Source: Aequorivita sp. UBA3180 (lineage in GTDB: Bacteria; Bacteroidota; Bacteroidia; Flavobacteriales; Flavobacteriaceae). From it: a stretch of 64,000 bases of DNA. The stretch spans positions 94,379 through 158,378 of the forward strand of contig DEXQ01000002.1 in NCBI GenBank assembly GCA_002364215.1. Direction: 5' to 3'. The translations under genes and the position numbers were made by a program. The notes beneath the pieces were generated by a model. It did not search any database, was not told where the DNA came from, and saw nothing but the letters and a program-made list of their open reading frames with translations. Positions 7,314 to 15,538 of this stretch are shown here, piece after piece; position 1 is the first letter of the stretch; each line of letters opens with the position of its first letter.

Positions 7314-7900
7314 GCCCCTACTCACATAAAACCAACAAAATAATTATTGCCGCTATGTTAGTGGCTTTTTGCCTTGGCCTTAGTTTGCTTTTTACCGGAT
7401 GCACAGCTACAAAATTAAACCGCAGCACCAGCAAAAAAGTAGTTGCTTCAGATAAAAACACCGAAGAAAACCAAAACAAAAAATCCACGCTTTTTGATCG
7501 CAGCCAAATAACAGAAGAAGATTATTCTTTAAAGTTAATACCAATTGATCCCAGCAAAGACATGGGCCACACCACCAACCCGGACACAGGCGAACAAAAC
7601 TACCGTAATGCTATTCCGGTTTACGAGAAAAAAACAAAAAACACGAATAAGGACGTTACAACCGCCACCGAAGAAGCCAAGACAAACACCACCAACGAAA
7701 AAAGCAAAGCTACCACAGACGAAACCGACAAACACAAAGTAAAAATATCAATCCCGTGGTACGCCTTCGCCTTTTTAGGCTTTTTTGCCTTCGCTACCAT
7801 CATTGGCCTATTATTTATCTACAAACTATTTAAAACAATTTCGCCCCTGGTAGGCACCGTTTCGGAATTGGAAAACCGTTTAAAAAAGTTGGAACCATGA
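7307..7900 (+). CDS. Lipoprotein with C-terminal membrane segment (unimolecular-spanin-like)
   Basis: 197 residues. An N-terminal signal with lipobox LLFTGC (Cys32) predicts lipidation and outer-membrane or periplasmic attachment. A Thr/Lys/Glu-rich periplasmic stretch of about 115 residues follows, then a membrane segment at about 150-172 and a short cytoplasmic tail ending in a mini coiled coil. An N-terminal lipid plus C-terminal membrane span is the topology of u-spanins (such as T1 gp11), which fuse inner and outer membranes at the end of lysis. The family is not matched by sequence. Position after the holin-like and coiled-coil genes supports a lysis role. It overlaps its neighbours by 7 and 4 nt. 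Confidence 0.6.
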   Translation: MLGPYSHKTNKIIIAAMLVAFCLGLSLLFTGCTATKLNRSTSKKVVASDKNTEENQNKKSTLFDRSQITEEDYSLKLIPIDPSKDMGHTTNPDTGEQNYRNAIPVYEKKTKNTNKDVTTATEEAKTNTTNEKSKATTDETDKHKVKISIPWYAFAFLGFFAFATIIGLLFIYKLFKTISPLVGTVSELENRLKKLEP

Positions 7901-8340
7901 AAAAATTAGCACTATACGCCGCAGTAGGTTACGGCCTTTATTATTTCTTCGGAAAGGGAAAAGCTGCTTACACCGCCTATAATAATTTAAGTACCAAAGT
8001 AGTTGGCGCACGAAACCCGAAGGCGGGAATTTCCCAATTTACCATGGATGTTGATGTTTTGCTGACGAATACCGGCACAACGCCGATTGATGTAAATACA
8101 AACGGATTGGCAACGTTGAAAAAAGTTAATCTATTCAGCGTAAAAGGCACACCCGTTGGCTATTCCACCCCCGGAGCAATTGTTTTAAACATTCCCCCAG
8201 GCGGCCAGCAAATAATCAAAAACATTCCCACGGTAATAAACACCGCGTATATGCTGGAAGCATTGGGCGATATTGAAAATATAAAAAACGTTAGCACTAC
8301 CTTAGAAATTGAGGTTGCGGGCAATATTATAACCATATAA
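7897..8340 (+). CDS. LEA14-like (water-stress/hypersensitive) domain protein with N-terminal anchor
   Basis: 147 residues. A short N-terminal hydrophobic segment (about 3-19) is followed by a beta-sandwich with MDVDVLLTNTGTTPIDVNT and later IPPGGQQIIKN. These match the LEA_2/WHy pattern (a fibronectin-III-like fold in which an Asn-Pro/Thr turn follows two strands). Such domains occur in stress proteins and as small accessory modules in phage-encoded Bacteroidota proteins. The start overlaps the previous stop by 4 nt (atga). Cellular role unknown; likely faces the periplasm or virion membrane surface. Confidence 0.65.
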   Translation: MKKLALYAAVGYGLYYFFGKGKAAYTAYNNLSTKVVGARNPKAGISQFTMDVDVLLTNTGTTPIDVNTNGLATLKKVNLFSVKGTPVGYSTPGAIVLNIPPGGQQIIKNIPTVINTAYMLEALGDIENIKNVSTTLEIEVAGNIITI

Positions 8341-8350
8341 AAAATAAGCC

Positions 8351-8881
8351 ATGCAAATCACAAAAAACTTTAAACTTGAAGAATTTGCCCCCAGCGGCAA
8401 CGTGCCGGGTTATATTGAAAATAATATTAGAGCATTGGCGCAGCAGCTTCAAAAATTGCGCGATCAATTCAACGCCCCCATTACTATTTTAAAAGGCCTT
8501 TCAGAAACCGGAAGCAATGAGCAAAAACTTGGAAGCGGCGCAATTTTTACCGTTTCGGGAAAAAACGGCGACCAGGTTAAAGCAGCTTTGGAAACTTTAA
8601 TTAAAAACGGCCAGATCATAAATGGCACTATTGGCCTTTACGATAAAAACCACGTTTATTTTGCCCTTACTCCAATAGGCCAACGTTTCGACAAAAGAAC
8701 AACTACACCAACCAAAGGCGGCGGAACTTCTACACCGCCCAGCACCCAGCCAAACACAACCACCACGGCCCCACCATTGGCAGAGAACAAAACCAACAAA
8801 ACTATTTTGCTGGCAGGGCTGGCACTTGGCTTGCTGGTTTTAGGCACCATAGTTTTTAAAGAAGATAAACCCAAACGATAA
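8351..8881 (+). CDS. Degenerate M15-like domain protein with C-terminal membrane anchor
   Basis: 176 residues. The opening ITKNFKLEEFAPSG and the helix IRALAQQLQKLRDQFNAPITILKGL closely follow the start of M15A (D-Ala-D-Ala carboxypeptidase-like) peptidases. The zinc-binding histidines and Asp of the usual SxHxxGxAxD motif are absent: the corresponding place reads GSNEQKLGSGAIFTVSG. The protein is therefore probably a non-catalytic peptidoglycan-binding descendant. A Thr/Pro/Gly linker (115-145) leads to a membrane segment (150-168) and a short basic tail. It may hold a virion or lysis complex at the cell wall. Confidence 0.65.
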   Translation: MQITKNFKLEEFAPSGNVPGYIENNIRALAQQLQKLRDQFNAPITILKGLSETGSNEQKLGSGAIFTVSGKNGDQVKAALETLIKNGQIINGTIGLYDKNHVYFALTPIGQRFDKRTTTPTKGGGTSTPPSTQPNTTTTAPPLAENKTNKTILLAGLALGLLVLGTIVFKEDKPKR

Positions 8882-8887
8882 CAAGAC

Positions 8888-9019
8888 ATGGAACCAAAAC
8901 CAATCAACAACATAGCGGAAGGAACCCGCCCTTTAAGCAAAAAAGGAATAGTACAAACGGTTGCAATGGCTGGTATTGCTATTGCCGCGGTTTTAGTTTT
9001 GAAAAAAGTATTAAAATAA
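8888..9019 (+). CDS. Small single-pass protein (43 aa)
   Basis: ATG 8888 opens a 43-codon frame in the gap between the M15-like gene and the polyvalent gene. It has a polar N-terminus, one Ala/Ile/Val-rich membrane segment (about 21-37) and a basic end (KKVLK). This is the same anchor-plus-basic-end pattern seen in other small proteins of the element. Spacing of 6 nt before and 13 nt after supports a real gene. Function unknown. Confidence 0.6.
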   Translation: MEPKPINNIAEGTRPLSKKGIVQTVAMAGIAIAAVLVLKKVLK

Positions 9020-9032
9020 CACCCCCGTAGTT

Positions 9033-12000
9033 ATGAGTAAAGCAGTAAAGCAATTTAATGGCCTTTCCGGCGCAGTCGGAACAGAAGAAGTAAAAAAAAT
9101 AGCGATCCTTGCCGTAAATGAAGGACAAACAACCCTTGCCCGCCGTTTGCAAGCTGCATTAAAAGAAGCAAGCAAAAACAATATTACCGTTTTCAATCCC
9201 GGTCCGCTTGCAATTGAAGAAGTACCCGCATGCGATCTTCCCGGAATTGATCATGTACCGCCTTATATTTCCGCAGAAGATTACCACGGATTGAATAAAG
9301 CGGTTTCCCCGGATGAAATCTACACGATGATAACCAATAAACTAATTGCCTTCATCAAAGAAGCTAAAAAAGGCGATTATAAAAAGAAGTGGGAAGCCAA
9401 GAAGTACGGAAAGGGTTATTTGATACCGTTTAATTTTGCTTCAAAAAAACGATACAGGGGCGTTAATCATTTTTTATTGACCGACTTCACAGAACCGTTG
9501 GAAAATCCTTTTTTCCTAACCTTTAAGCAAGTTGAGAAACTGAAAGGAAAGGTAAAAAAAGGAAGCGTAGGCCACGAAGTTGTTTACTTCACAAGGCTTT
9601 ACGCTTACAGCCAAAAAGAACCCGCTTTATCATTTGGAACCTATGACAAAAAGAAGTTTGAAAAATGGTTTGAAAGCAATAAACACCAAATACCCAAAAG
9701 CCAGCACAATTTAGATCACGCCTTGCCGATATTGAAGTATTACAAAGTTTTCAACGGAAAGAATATTGAGGGGATCGATTTTGATTTAGAAAACTTCAAA
9801 ACTGGTTATATTGAAAATGAAATGCCGCCAAACGTGCCGATGCCTATTGCAGATGCTATTGTGGAAAACTTCCCAAAACCCCAAGTGCCAATAAAGCACG
9901 GCGGCGACAAAGCAGCCTATTACCCAGGGCTTGACTACATCAAAATGCCGCACAAAGCAGATTTTGAAACCGCCCAGGATTATTACCGTACCCTTTTTCA
10001 TGAACTCGGCCACAGCACAGGCGCGGCAAAAAGACTAAACAGGGATTTTAGCGGGCGTTTTGGCTCAAAAAAATACGCCTTTGAAGAATTAATTGCAGAA
10101 CTAAACGCCGTTTTTGTAAGTGCCGAAGCGGGGTTTATGTGGCACACCAATAAAAACCATGCGGGCTATCTAAAAAGCTGGAATAGTGTTTTAACCCAAA
10201 TTGAAGAAGATAACCGTTTTGTAATGCGCGCAGCTTCACAGGCACAAAAAGCCGCAGATTTTATTTTACAACCAGACAAAGACGGAAACCCGATTTATTT
10301 AAAAACCTTAAAAAATAAAATTTCTCCAAAGAAGGAAAACGACCAAAAAAAATCTAAAAACCTAAAGGAATTTAAGGCTTTAATTGATGCCGAAGCCAAA
10401 GAATATGCAGATTTAGAGCGGCCAAAAAGAAAATACAAACTTGGCGACAAATACCGTAGCGACTTTGATTATTTAGGACTTTTAAAAGCCGCGCAAAAAA
10501 TTAACGCCACCTGGACGGTTGAAAAAATGGAAAAACTTTTTGAAAGTTTTGAAGATAACAACTATCACAGTATTGCAAAACCTTTGTGGACTGAAATTTC
10601 TGAAAGGAAAGCTAATGGCCTAAATGCCCCACGCCACGAAGGAATAGCAAAAGAAGCGTTAAGCGATTGCGGGCGGTTGCTTCCCGGTTACAAATACAAC
10701 AAAGGCGGAAAAATCGTAAAAGTTGAAAACGGCAAAAAGAAAAAGCCCACAACTGGCACCAGCAAAAAAGAAGCTGGAGCAACGCCAAAAAAAACGGTAG
10801 TGGCCAAGGAAGAAAAAAAATCAACCCATAGGTTTACTAAAGGCCAAACCGTTCAAGTTTCAAAACGTTGGGGGAAAACCAAAACCGGAACCGAAGGCAC
10901 GGTAAAAGAATTGCGAAAATCCGCCCATGGCGATCCCATGTATTCGGTTACAATCGGGAAAGATTTATTGTTTTTCCCCGAAACCGTTTTGCAGCTTCCA
11001 AAAAAGAAACTTTCAAAAGAAGAGTTGGAAGAAGCAAACCCGGAACCAAAAGCCATAAAACCTAAAAGCGTTTCCGTGGCTTCGGCTATTGATGATATTT
11101 TGAAGCTGGACAAATACAAAGGCATTTCAAAAATACAAGCGAATATTCTTTACAGATACTTCAAAAACAAACTTGATACATTGGATTTTGACGAACATGG
11201 CGACAGTAAAGAAACAGAAAGGATATTTTCAGATTTTGAACTTGGCAACTTAAAAAACGGCACACAATACTTCTATTTAGGCGGAAGGCATGACAACGAT
11301 TTAATATTGACACTTGAAGGCAAGGAATTGATACAATCAATAAATAACCGGGTAGAAAGCAAGCGCAACCAAAAAAACAATTTTGCATTATTTGACGGAC
11401 TTAACGGCGCAAAAACAGAGTTCAACAAACACGTAATGCAATCCGCAAAAAAAGGATATTCCGCAGCTGAAATATTTATTTTGGGCTACCCACACGGCGA
11501 ACTTAAAAAACATTTACCAGCCCACCTAATTACCCTTTCAGGCAAAGTTTTAAAGAAGGCAATGGCCCAAACCAAAGACCATAATTTGAATTGGGGCAAT
11601 ATAATCGATCTTCCTAAAAACATTAATAATCCCCAGGCGATATTTAAAAGTAAAACCAAAGGTTTTGTAGTGTTGACGTATGTGAAGGACGTTAATAAAA
11701 AGCCCGTAATGGTAGCGGTTCATTTGCAGAATGAAAGGAATAATTTAAGCATCGCCAGCATATACGCCCGAAGTAGTTTCAATACTTACAAAAATTGGAT
11801 AAAAGAAGGCTTGGCGTTGTTTGTAGATAAAAAAAGCGAGTTGTTTCCTTACGCACAGGCTACAATTGCCGTAGGGGGAAACAACCCGCAGAGCCACAAA
11901 AATACAAAAACCAAACCAAACAGCAAAAAAAACGGCCTAAAAAGCCCAACTATTGAACCGAAAACCACAGCGGGCGGCCAAAGCATCGGGGGAAGCTCCC

Positions 12001-12734
12001 GCCCGCTTCTTTCGGGGAAACAAACATTAAAAGCCAGCGATATTGCAAACATGAGTTTTGAAACATTGCCGCTGGATGAAGGCTGGCAAAACTTATTTCA
12101 ACAAGCCCCAAAGAATATGCGCATTGCAGTTTGGGCAAAACCAAAAAACGGAAAAACAGCAACTTGCGCCGCCTTCGCTTCCTATCTTACAAAGTTTGGC
12201 CCTATTCTTTACAATTTTGCAGACCAGGGCATTAATTTAAGTACCAAAAACCTTATTGAAATGACCGGGCTGGACAAAAAACCCAACGCCTTTATTTCCG
12301 TAACGGATAATTTAAACACGCTTGCCGAAGAAATTGAAGCCACCGGCGCACATCATGTGGTAATTGACATGATAAACCAATACATCAACAACGGCGTAAC
12401 GCCACATATTTTCAAAAAGGAAATATTACAGCGTTTTCCCGAAGTTGGTTTTACGCTGGTTATGGAAGTAACAAAAGGTGGCGATTTTAAAGGCGATCAA
12501 GCCTGGACGCATTTAGTAGATCAATTGGTAACGATTGAAAACTACATAGCCGACACAAAAGGGCGGTACGGTACTGGGGAAAAAATTACCTGGGAAGAAG
12601 GCGCGCAAAAATACGCCCCACAACGTTATGCGGAAATTAAAGGAAAGACCGAAACGGAAACTGAAGCACCGCCACAAAGTGAGGTATTGGCCAGCACCGC
12701 CGAAAATGAAGAAATTAACTTTAAAGTGTATTGA
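9033..12734 (+). CDS. Polyvalent protein: ArdC + SH3-like + MuF-C-like + RadA-like ATPase
   Basis: 1233 residues. Residues about 85-210 resemble the ArdC N-terminal ssDNA-binding region. Residues about 270-440 form the zincin-like ArdC domain with HELGH (H323, E324, H327) and a downstream Glu in EELIAEL (351-357). A basic linker is followed by an SH3-like beta domain (about 600-655), an unrecognised region (690-785), a MuF-C-like domain (about 797-945) and a RadA/RecA-type ATPase (about 1010-1200). The ATPase has Walker A PKNGKT (1037-1042, preceded by Ala where Gly is usual) and Walker B VVIDMI. Polyvalent proteins of phages and plasmids are thought to enter the host with the DNA and protect it. 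Domain junctions carry GLxG/A strings near 10, 529, 789 and 968. Confidence 0.85.
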   Translation: MSKAVKQFNGLSGAVGTEEVKKIAILAVNEGQTTLARRLQAALKEASKNNITVFNPGPLAIEEVPACDLPGIDHVPPYISAEDYHGLNKAVSPDEIYTMITNKLIAFIKEAKKGDYKKKWEAKKYGKGYLIPFNFASKKRYRGVNHFLLTDFTEPLENPFFLTFKQVEKLKGKVKKGSVGHEVVYFTRLYAYSQKEPALSFGTYDKKKFEKWFESNKHQIPKSQHNLDHALPILKYYKVFNGKNIEGIDFDLENFKTGYIENEMPPNVPMPIADAIVENFPKPQVPIKHGGDKAAYYPGLDYIKMPHKADFETAQDYYRTLFHELGHSTGAAKRLNRDFSGRFGSKKYAFEELIAELNAVFVSAEAGFMWHTNKNHAGYLKSWNSVLTQIEEDNRFVMRAASQAQKAADFILQPDKDGNPIYLKTLKNKISPKKENDQKKSKNLKEFKALIDAEAKEYADLERPKRKYKLGDKYRSDFDYLGLLKAAQKINATWTVEKMEKLFESFEDNNYHSIAKPLWTEISERKANGLNAPRHEGIAKEALSDCGRLLPGYKYNKGGKIVKVENGKKKKPTTGTSKKEAGATPKKTVVAKEEKKSTHRFTKGQTVQVSKRWGKTKTGTEGTVKELRKSAHGDPMYSVTIGKDLLFFPETVLQLPKKKLSKEELEEANPEPKAIKPKSVSVASAIDDILKLDKYKGISKIQANILYRYFKNKLDTLDFDEHGDSKETERIFSDFELGNLKNGTQYFYLGGRHDNDLILTLEGKELIQSINNRVESKRNQKNNFALFDGLNGAKTEFNKHVMQSAKKGYSAAEIFILGYPHGELKKHLPAHLITLSGKVLKKAMAQTKDHNLNWGNIIDLPKNINNPQAIFKSKTKGFVVLTYVKDVNKKPVMVAVHLQNERNNLSIASIYARSSFNTYKNWIKEGLALFVDKKSELFPYAQATIAVGGNNPQSHKNTKTKPNSKKNGLKSPTIEPKTTAGGQSIGGSSRPLLSGKQTLKASDIANMSFETLPLDEGWQNLFQQAPKNMRIAVWAKPKNGKTATCAAFASYLTKFGPILYNFADQGINLSTKNLIEMTGLDKKPNAFISVTDNLNTLAEEIEATGAHHVVIDMINQYINNGVTPHIFKKEILQRFPEVGFTLVMEVTKGGDFKGDQAWTHLVDQLVTIENYIADTKGRYGTGEKITWEEGAQKYAPQRYAEIKGKTETETEAPPQSEVLASTAENEEINFKVY

Positions 12735-12735
12735 T

Positions 12736-12915
12736 ATGGCACAAGTAATAGAAATTAAGTACCCCAACGGCGACCACGGTATGGAAGTGCATAGCAAGGG
12801 CCGATTGATTGACAAAACAACCGAAGGCTACCGCAACAAGCAAGACATGATAAATAGTAAAGTTTCAGCAGCCGAAGCAATTTTAAAAAAATACGCGCCA
12901 AATCTACTGAAATAA
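12736..12915 (+). CDS. Small hypothetical protein (59 aa)
   Basis: ATG 12736 starts 1 nt after the polyvalent stop; the same frame continues upstream inside that gene, so the first in-frame ATG after the stop is the natural start. The product is a soluble 59-residue protein with an N-terminal beta hairpin (AQVIEIKYPNGDHGMEV) and a C-terminal helix (VSAAEAILKKYAPNLL). It is the last gene of the rightward block. No family is recognised; a small partner of the polyvalent protein is possible. Confidence 0.6.
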   Translation: MAQVIEIKYPNGDHGMEVHSKGRLIDKTTEGYRNKQDMINSKVSAAEAILKKYAPNLLK

Positions 12916-12937
12916 AAATTTTCAGTACATTTGAATT

Positions 12938-13030
12938 GTTGATTGTGTTCGGTGCGTCTTTCGCCCTGTACGTCTCTACAGAACAAGAAAAGGGTATCAA
13001 CAGAAAAGCGGCCAAGTTGAGCCGCTTTTT
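12938..13030 (+). ncRNA. Candidate small RNA in the convergent gap
   Basis: A TAcaTTTG box (12926-12933) matching the Bacteroidota -7 element lies just after the last rightward gene. About 75 nt later comes a rho-independent terminator (13005-13032). The interval has no convincing protein frame and contains a small hairpin, ctgta-cgtctc-tacag, and a longer possible cccUg...aaaggg pairing. A short transcript of about 90 nt is possible. No upstream TTG at the right distance is seen, so the hairpin may simply end the rightward operon. Low confidence. Confidence 0.3.
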
Positions 13031-13032
13031 TT
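13005..13032 (+). terminator. Rho-independent terminator ending the rightward block
   Basis: Stem aaagcggc / gccgcttt with loop caagttga, followed by a run of seven T. It lies about 90 nt after the last rightward gene and before the stop of the leftward 99-residue gene. It separates the two convergent blocks of the element. Confidence 0.85.
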
Positions 13033-13101
13033 ATGCTAGATCCTACCGTATTTTTAGGCGGTACTTTCCGGAACGTATCTGCTTTTTTGCTGGTGCGGGA
13101 T

Positions 13102-13401
13102 CTAAGTTAAGCCATCATGTTCATTTTTTTTAACTTCTTCCTTTTTTAAAAAAACATCTGAAAACCAACCTTCAATTAGTTTGCCATTACTGTCCAATCT
13201 GTTTCTACGATCAATCCAAATATTATCGTCTTGTTGTGAATAGCCTGGCAATTCGTCATTATCTACTTTGTGTTGAACATACGCGTCCATAATTTCACAA
13301 ATATTTTCAATAGAATAATAGCCGTCTTTTAAACTTTTTTCATGCACAGGAAAACCGTCTACTGCAATTAACCTTCCAATTAAGAATTTTTTTGCTTCCA
13401 T
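13102..13401 (-). CDS. Small hypothetical protein downstream of the methylase
   Basis: 99 residues, acidic and soluble, with no membrane segment (begins MEAKKFLIGRLIAVDGFP, later YYSIENICEIMDAYVQHKVD). It starts 9 nt after the methylase stop and is probably cotranscribed with it. No family is recognised. Small genes after element-encoded methylases often encode regulators or counter-defence proteins, but this sequence shows no helix-turn-helix or other motif to decide. Confidence 0.65.
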   Translation of the reverse strand: MEAKKFLIGRLIAVDGFPVHEKSLKDGYYSIENICEIMDAYVQHKVDNDELPGYSQQDDNIWIDRRNRLDSNGKLIEGWFSDVFLKKEEVKKNEHDGLT

Positions 13402-13410
13402 AATTATTTT

Positions 13411-14190
13411 TTAACGGTGCGATATCACGCCACTTTGTTGCAGCGCATTAAGGTAATAATTTTTTTCCAGCGGTTTCATGCGCTCAAACTTTGCCACAAT
13501 ATTAGCAGCCCGCTTTTTATTGTTCTCGCGCTCACGGTAGCAATTGCCAAAATAACTGTAATCGTGCAACTCCGTTGGTTTTTCGTAATTGAAATAAACG
13601 GTTTCCCTTCTCGGTTTCCCGTTGCGGGTTTGGCTCATAAAACTAATGGTATTCCAGCCCTTTAAATGACTGTCGTACATATCGTTTTTATAGTGGCTAA
13701 CCAATACCGGCGCATCAATTTTGGTAACGGCGTTTAAAAACCTTTCGTGATCTTCCTTCGTCATTTCGTGTTCGTACCGGGTGCCGCTGGTTCGGGTTTC
13801 CAAAAGGTAGGGCGGATCGCAGTAAACTAAATCGCCTTTTTCCCAATAGCTTGTTTTATTAGCATCTTCCAAATATTTAATACCACAGGAATTATAAATT
13901 TTGATTTTGTTGGGGTGAACACCAATAGAAGTATGTGAAAATTCTTCTAATTGCGTGTAAAGCTTCCAAATAGGATCATAATACTGACACCATTTTAAAA
14001 AAACTGATCGATCTTTTTCGTGAGCAATTATTTTCTTTGCCGGCTTAACACTTCGGGTAATGGCGCAATGGCCCAGGAAGGGAATAATCAAAGTTTCATG
14101 CGGCGGGATAATGTTAATTATCTGTTGTGGTACTCCGCTTGAACCTTTGCCCCCAAAATAGCCGTCAAGGCCAGGGATGGAAAAATTCAT
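13411..14190 (-). CDS. Dam-type DNA adenine N6-methyltransferase (D12 class)
   Basis: 259 residues from ATG 14190. Motif I-like YFGGKGSSG near the N-terminus (11-19) binds S-adenosylmethionine, and the catalytic DPPY motif lies at about 125-128 (VYCDPPYLLETR). Both are diagnostic of the D12 (Dam/DpnM) class that methylates adenine in short DNA sites. An upstream ATG at 14235 would add 15 residues but lies in the predicted promoter box at 14233-14240, so the shorter start is preferred. No restriction enzyme gene is next to it, so it is probably an orphan methylase protecting the element or timing replication. The target site cannot be read from sequence. Confidence 0.88.
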   Translation of the reverse strand: MNFSIPGLDGYFGGKGSSGVPQQIINIIPPHETLIIPFLGHCAITRSVKPAKKIIAHEKDRSVFLKWCQYYDPIWKLYTQLEEFSHTSIGVHPNKIKIYNSCGIKYLEDANKTSYWEKGDLVYCDPPYLLETRTSGTRYEHEMTKEDHERFLNAVTKIDAPVLVSHYKNDMYDSHLKGWNTISFMSQTRNGKPRRETVYFNYEKPTELHDYSYFGNCYRERENNKKRAANIVAKFERMKPLEKNYYLNALQQSGVISHR

Positions 14191-14232
14191 ATTGTGGTAA
14201 ATTTTGGTATTTGTCTTGCAACAAATTAAAGG

Positions 14233-14240
14233 CAAATTTA
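14233..14240 (-). promoter_or_regulatory. Candidate -7 box for the methylase gene
   Basis: On the minus strand the sequence reads TAAATTTG, an exact TAnnTTTG Bacteroidota -7 element, 43 nt upstream of the methylase ATG at 14190. No TTG is present at the ideal -33 distance. It would let the methylase and the 99-residue gene be transcribed separately from the integrase. Confidence 0.4.
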
Positions 14241-14263
14241 CCGTACCGCCAAAAAATGCGGTG

Positions 14264-15538
14264 CTAAAAATCCAAGGTTATATTTTTGGAATAGTCCTTT
14301 GGCAGCATTGCGCCCACATCACGCAAATAATTACGAAGCCCACTAACGCTTTTGTGGCGGGTAATGGTAAGTAGTTTAAACTCCGCTTCCACGGTTGTAA
14401 GCCCTTCGGCAATAAAACTGTTATAAAGATCGAGCGCAAAACTGTGGCGAATGGAATAAATACCATATTCCGATCCAAAACCGAAATGATCTTTTACTTT
14501 AGTGAACCGATCACTAAAAAACTTTGTCCGGGTATTCTCTTTCGCGGCCCAGGAACCAGGAACGCCCGAAGTGGTTAAAAGGAAGTTTTTTTTATCAAAA
14601 TTTTGAAGCTGCATTTTCTGTATTTCTTCCGTAAGCTGCGGAATGATACGAACCGTTGCCCTGGTTTCCGTTTTTGTTTTGACGGATAGGCGCGCATTTG
14701 TCAAATCTACATCGCCCACGGTTAGGCGTACCACTTCCACAGGCCGTAAAAATGCGAAGGCCACAAAACGAATAAAGGTTAAAAGCCCTGGATCATTAAC
14801 CAGCAAATAATCTTTTATTTTTGAAATTTCTTCCGGTGTAAAAGGTTTGTTTTTTTGCGGGTTTTCCTTCCGCTTTTTAAGCACCGTTACCGGGTTGCTC
14901 ATTGCAACGGTATCATTGGCAAGTTTTCCCCAAAGGCCACTTAAACACGCCCGGAAGTTGTTTATTGATTTAGGCCCCTGCCCGCTTTCGGCCATATAAT
15001 TAAGAAAAGAAGCAACATGAAAAGTGCCTACATCGTTAATATTGAAATCCGCAAAGCCCGCAGCTTCCGCATATTCAAAAAACTTTTTTAATCTATATTC
15101 CCAATCCTTCCGGGTGCTTGGCGCAAGATCGCCCGCTTTTTGATCGTAGGCCATTTGCAGCGCATTTTTACAGGAAATATCTTTTTGCACCAAATGGAAC
15201 CCGCCCGAACTTTCCCTTGTGTACGGGTTAAACCCTTCTTCCAGCAACGTAGTATAAACACGAACCAGGCTTTTTCCAAATTCCTTGCGCTGGCTTACGG
15301 TTTTATATTTATTGATCCCATGCTTGAACTTAAACTTGCTGGTGTTGTCGAATTTTCCTGTTTCCGGGTTTTTGAAGTTGAACCACACATGCCATGGCCT
15401 TGCAACTGTGGCGTTGCCATTTTCATCTTTTGGAACATATAATTTAGGTTGGCTATAATTCACGGCCACGGGTTGAATTATAAAAGTTTTGGGTACGTTT
15501 TTGGGTACGTTTTTAGAAATTATGATTTTTTTCGGCAC
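14264..15538 (-). CDS. Tyrosine recombinase / integrase
   Basis: 424 residues. An arm-type N-terminal part (about 45-115) and a SAM-like core-binding domain (about 125-215) precede the catalytic domain. Active-site residues are Arg265 (FLRPVE), the HxxR box here read as Y361-S-I-R364 (the His is Tyr), His395 (TRHKS) and nucleophile Tyr404 (RNYLRD). The layout matches Bacteroidota phage integrases that act at tRNA genes. The frame begins with GTG at 15538, the only start near the 5' end, directly next to the T-run of the tRNA terminator. A later GTG cannot be excluded. A tandem 12-bp repeat encodes NVPKNVPK near the N-terminus. Confidence 0.92.
   Translation of the reverse strand: MPKKIIISKNVPKNVPKTFIIQPVAVNYSQPKLYVPKDENGNATVARPWHVWFNFKNPETGKFDNTSKFKFKHGINKYKTVSQRKEFGKSLVRVYTTLLEEGFNPYTRESSGGFHLVQKDISCKNALQMAYDQKAGDLAPSTRKDWEYRLKKFFEYAEAAGFADFNINDVGTFHVASFLNYMAESGQGPKSINNFRACLSGLWGKLANDTVAMSNPVTVLKKRKENPQKNKPFTPEEISKIKDYLLVNDPGLLTFIRFVAFAFLRPVEVVRLTVGDVDLTNARLSVKTKTETRATVRIIPQLTEEIQKMQLQNFDKKNFLLTTSGVPGSWAAKENTRTKFFSDRFTKVKDHFGFGSEYGIYSIRHSFALDLYNSFIAEGLTTVEAEFKLLTITRHKSVSGLRNYLRDVGAMLPKDYSKNITLDF

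Noticed and set aside
12936..13133. 65-codon frame after the rightward block
   Set aside because: It spans the terminator stem, has no good start signal, and its C-terminal residues follow the T-run. The stretch is better explained as non-coding.
14191..14235. Upstream ATG of the methylase gene as its start
   Set aside because: It would place the start inside the TAAATTTG promoter box, and the extra 15 residues do not resemble Dam-type N-termini.
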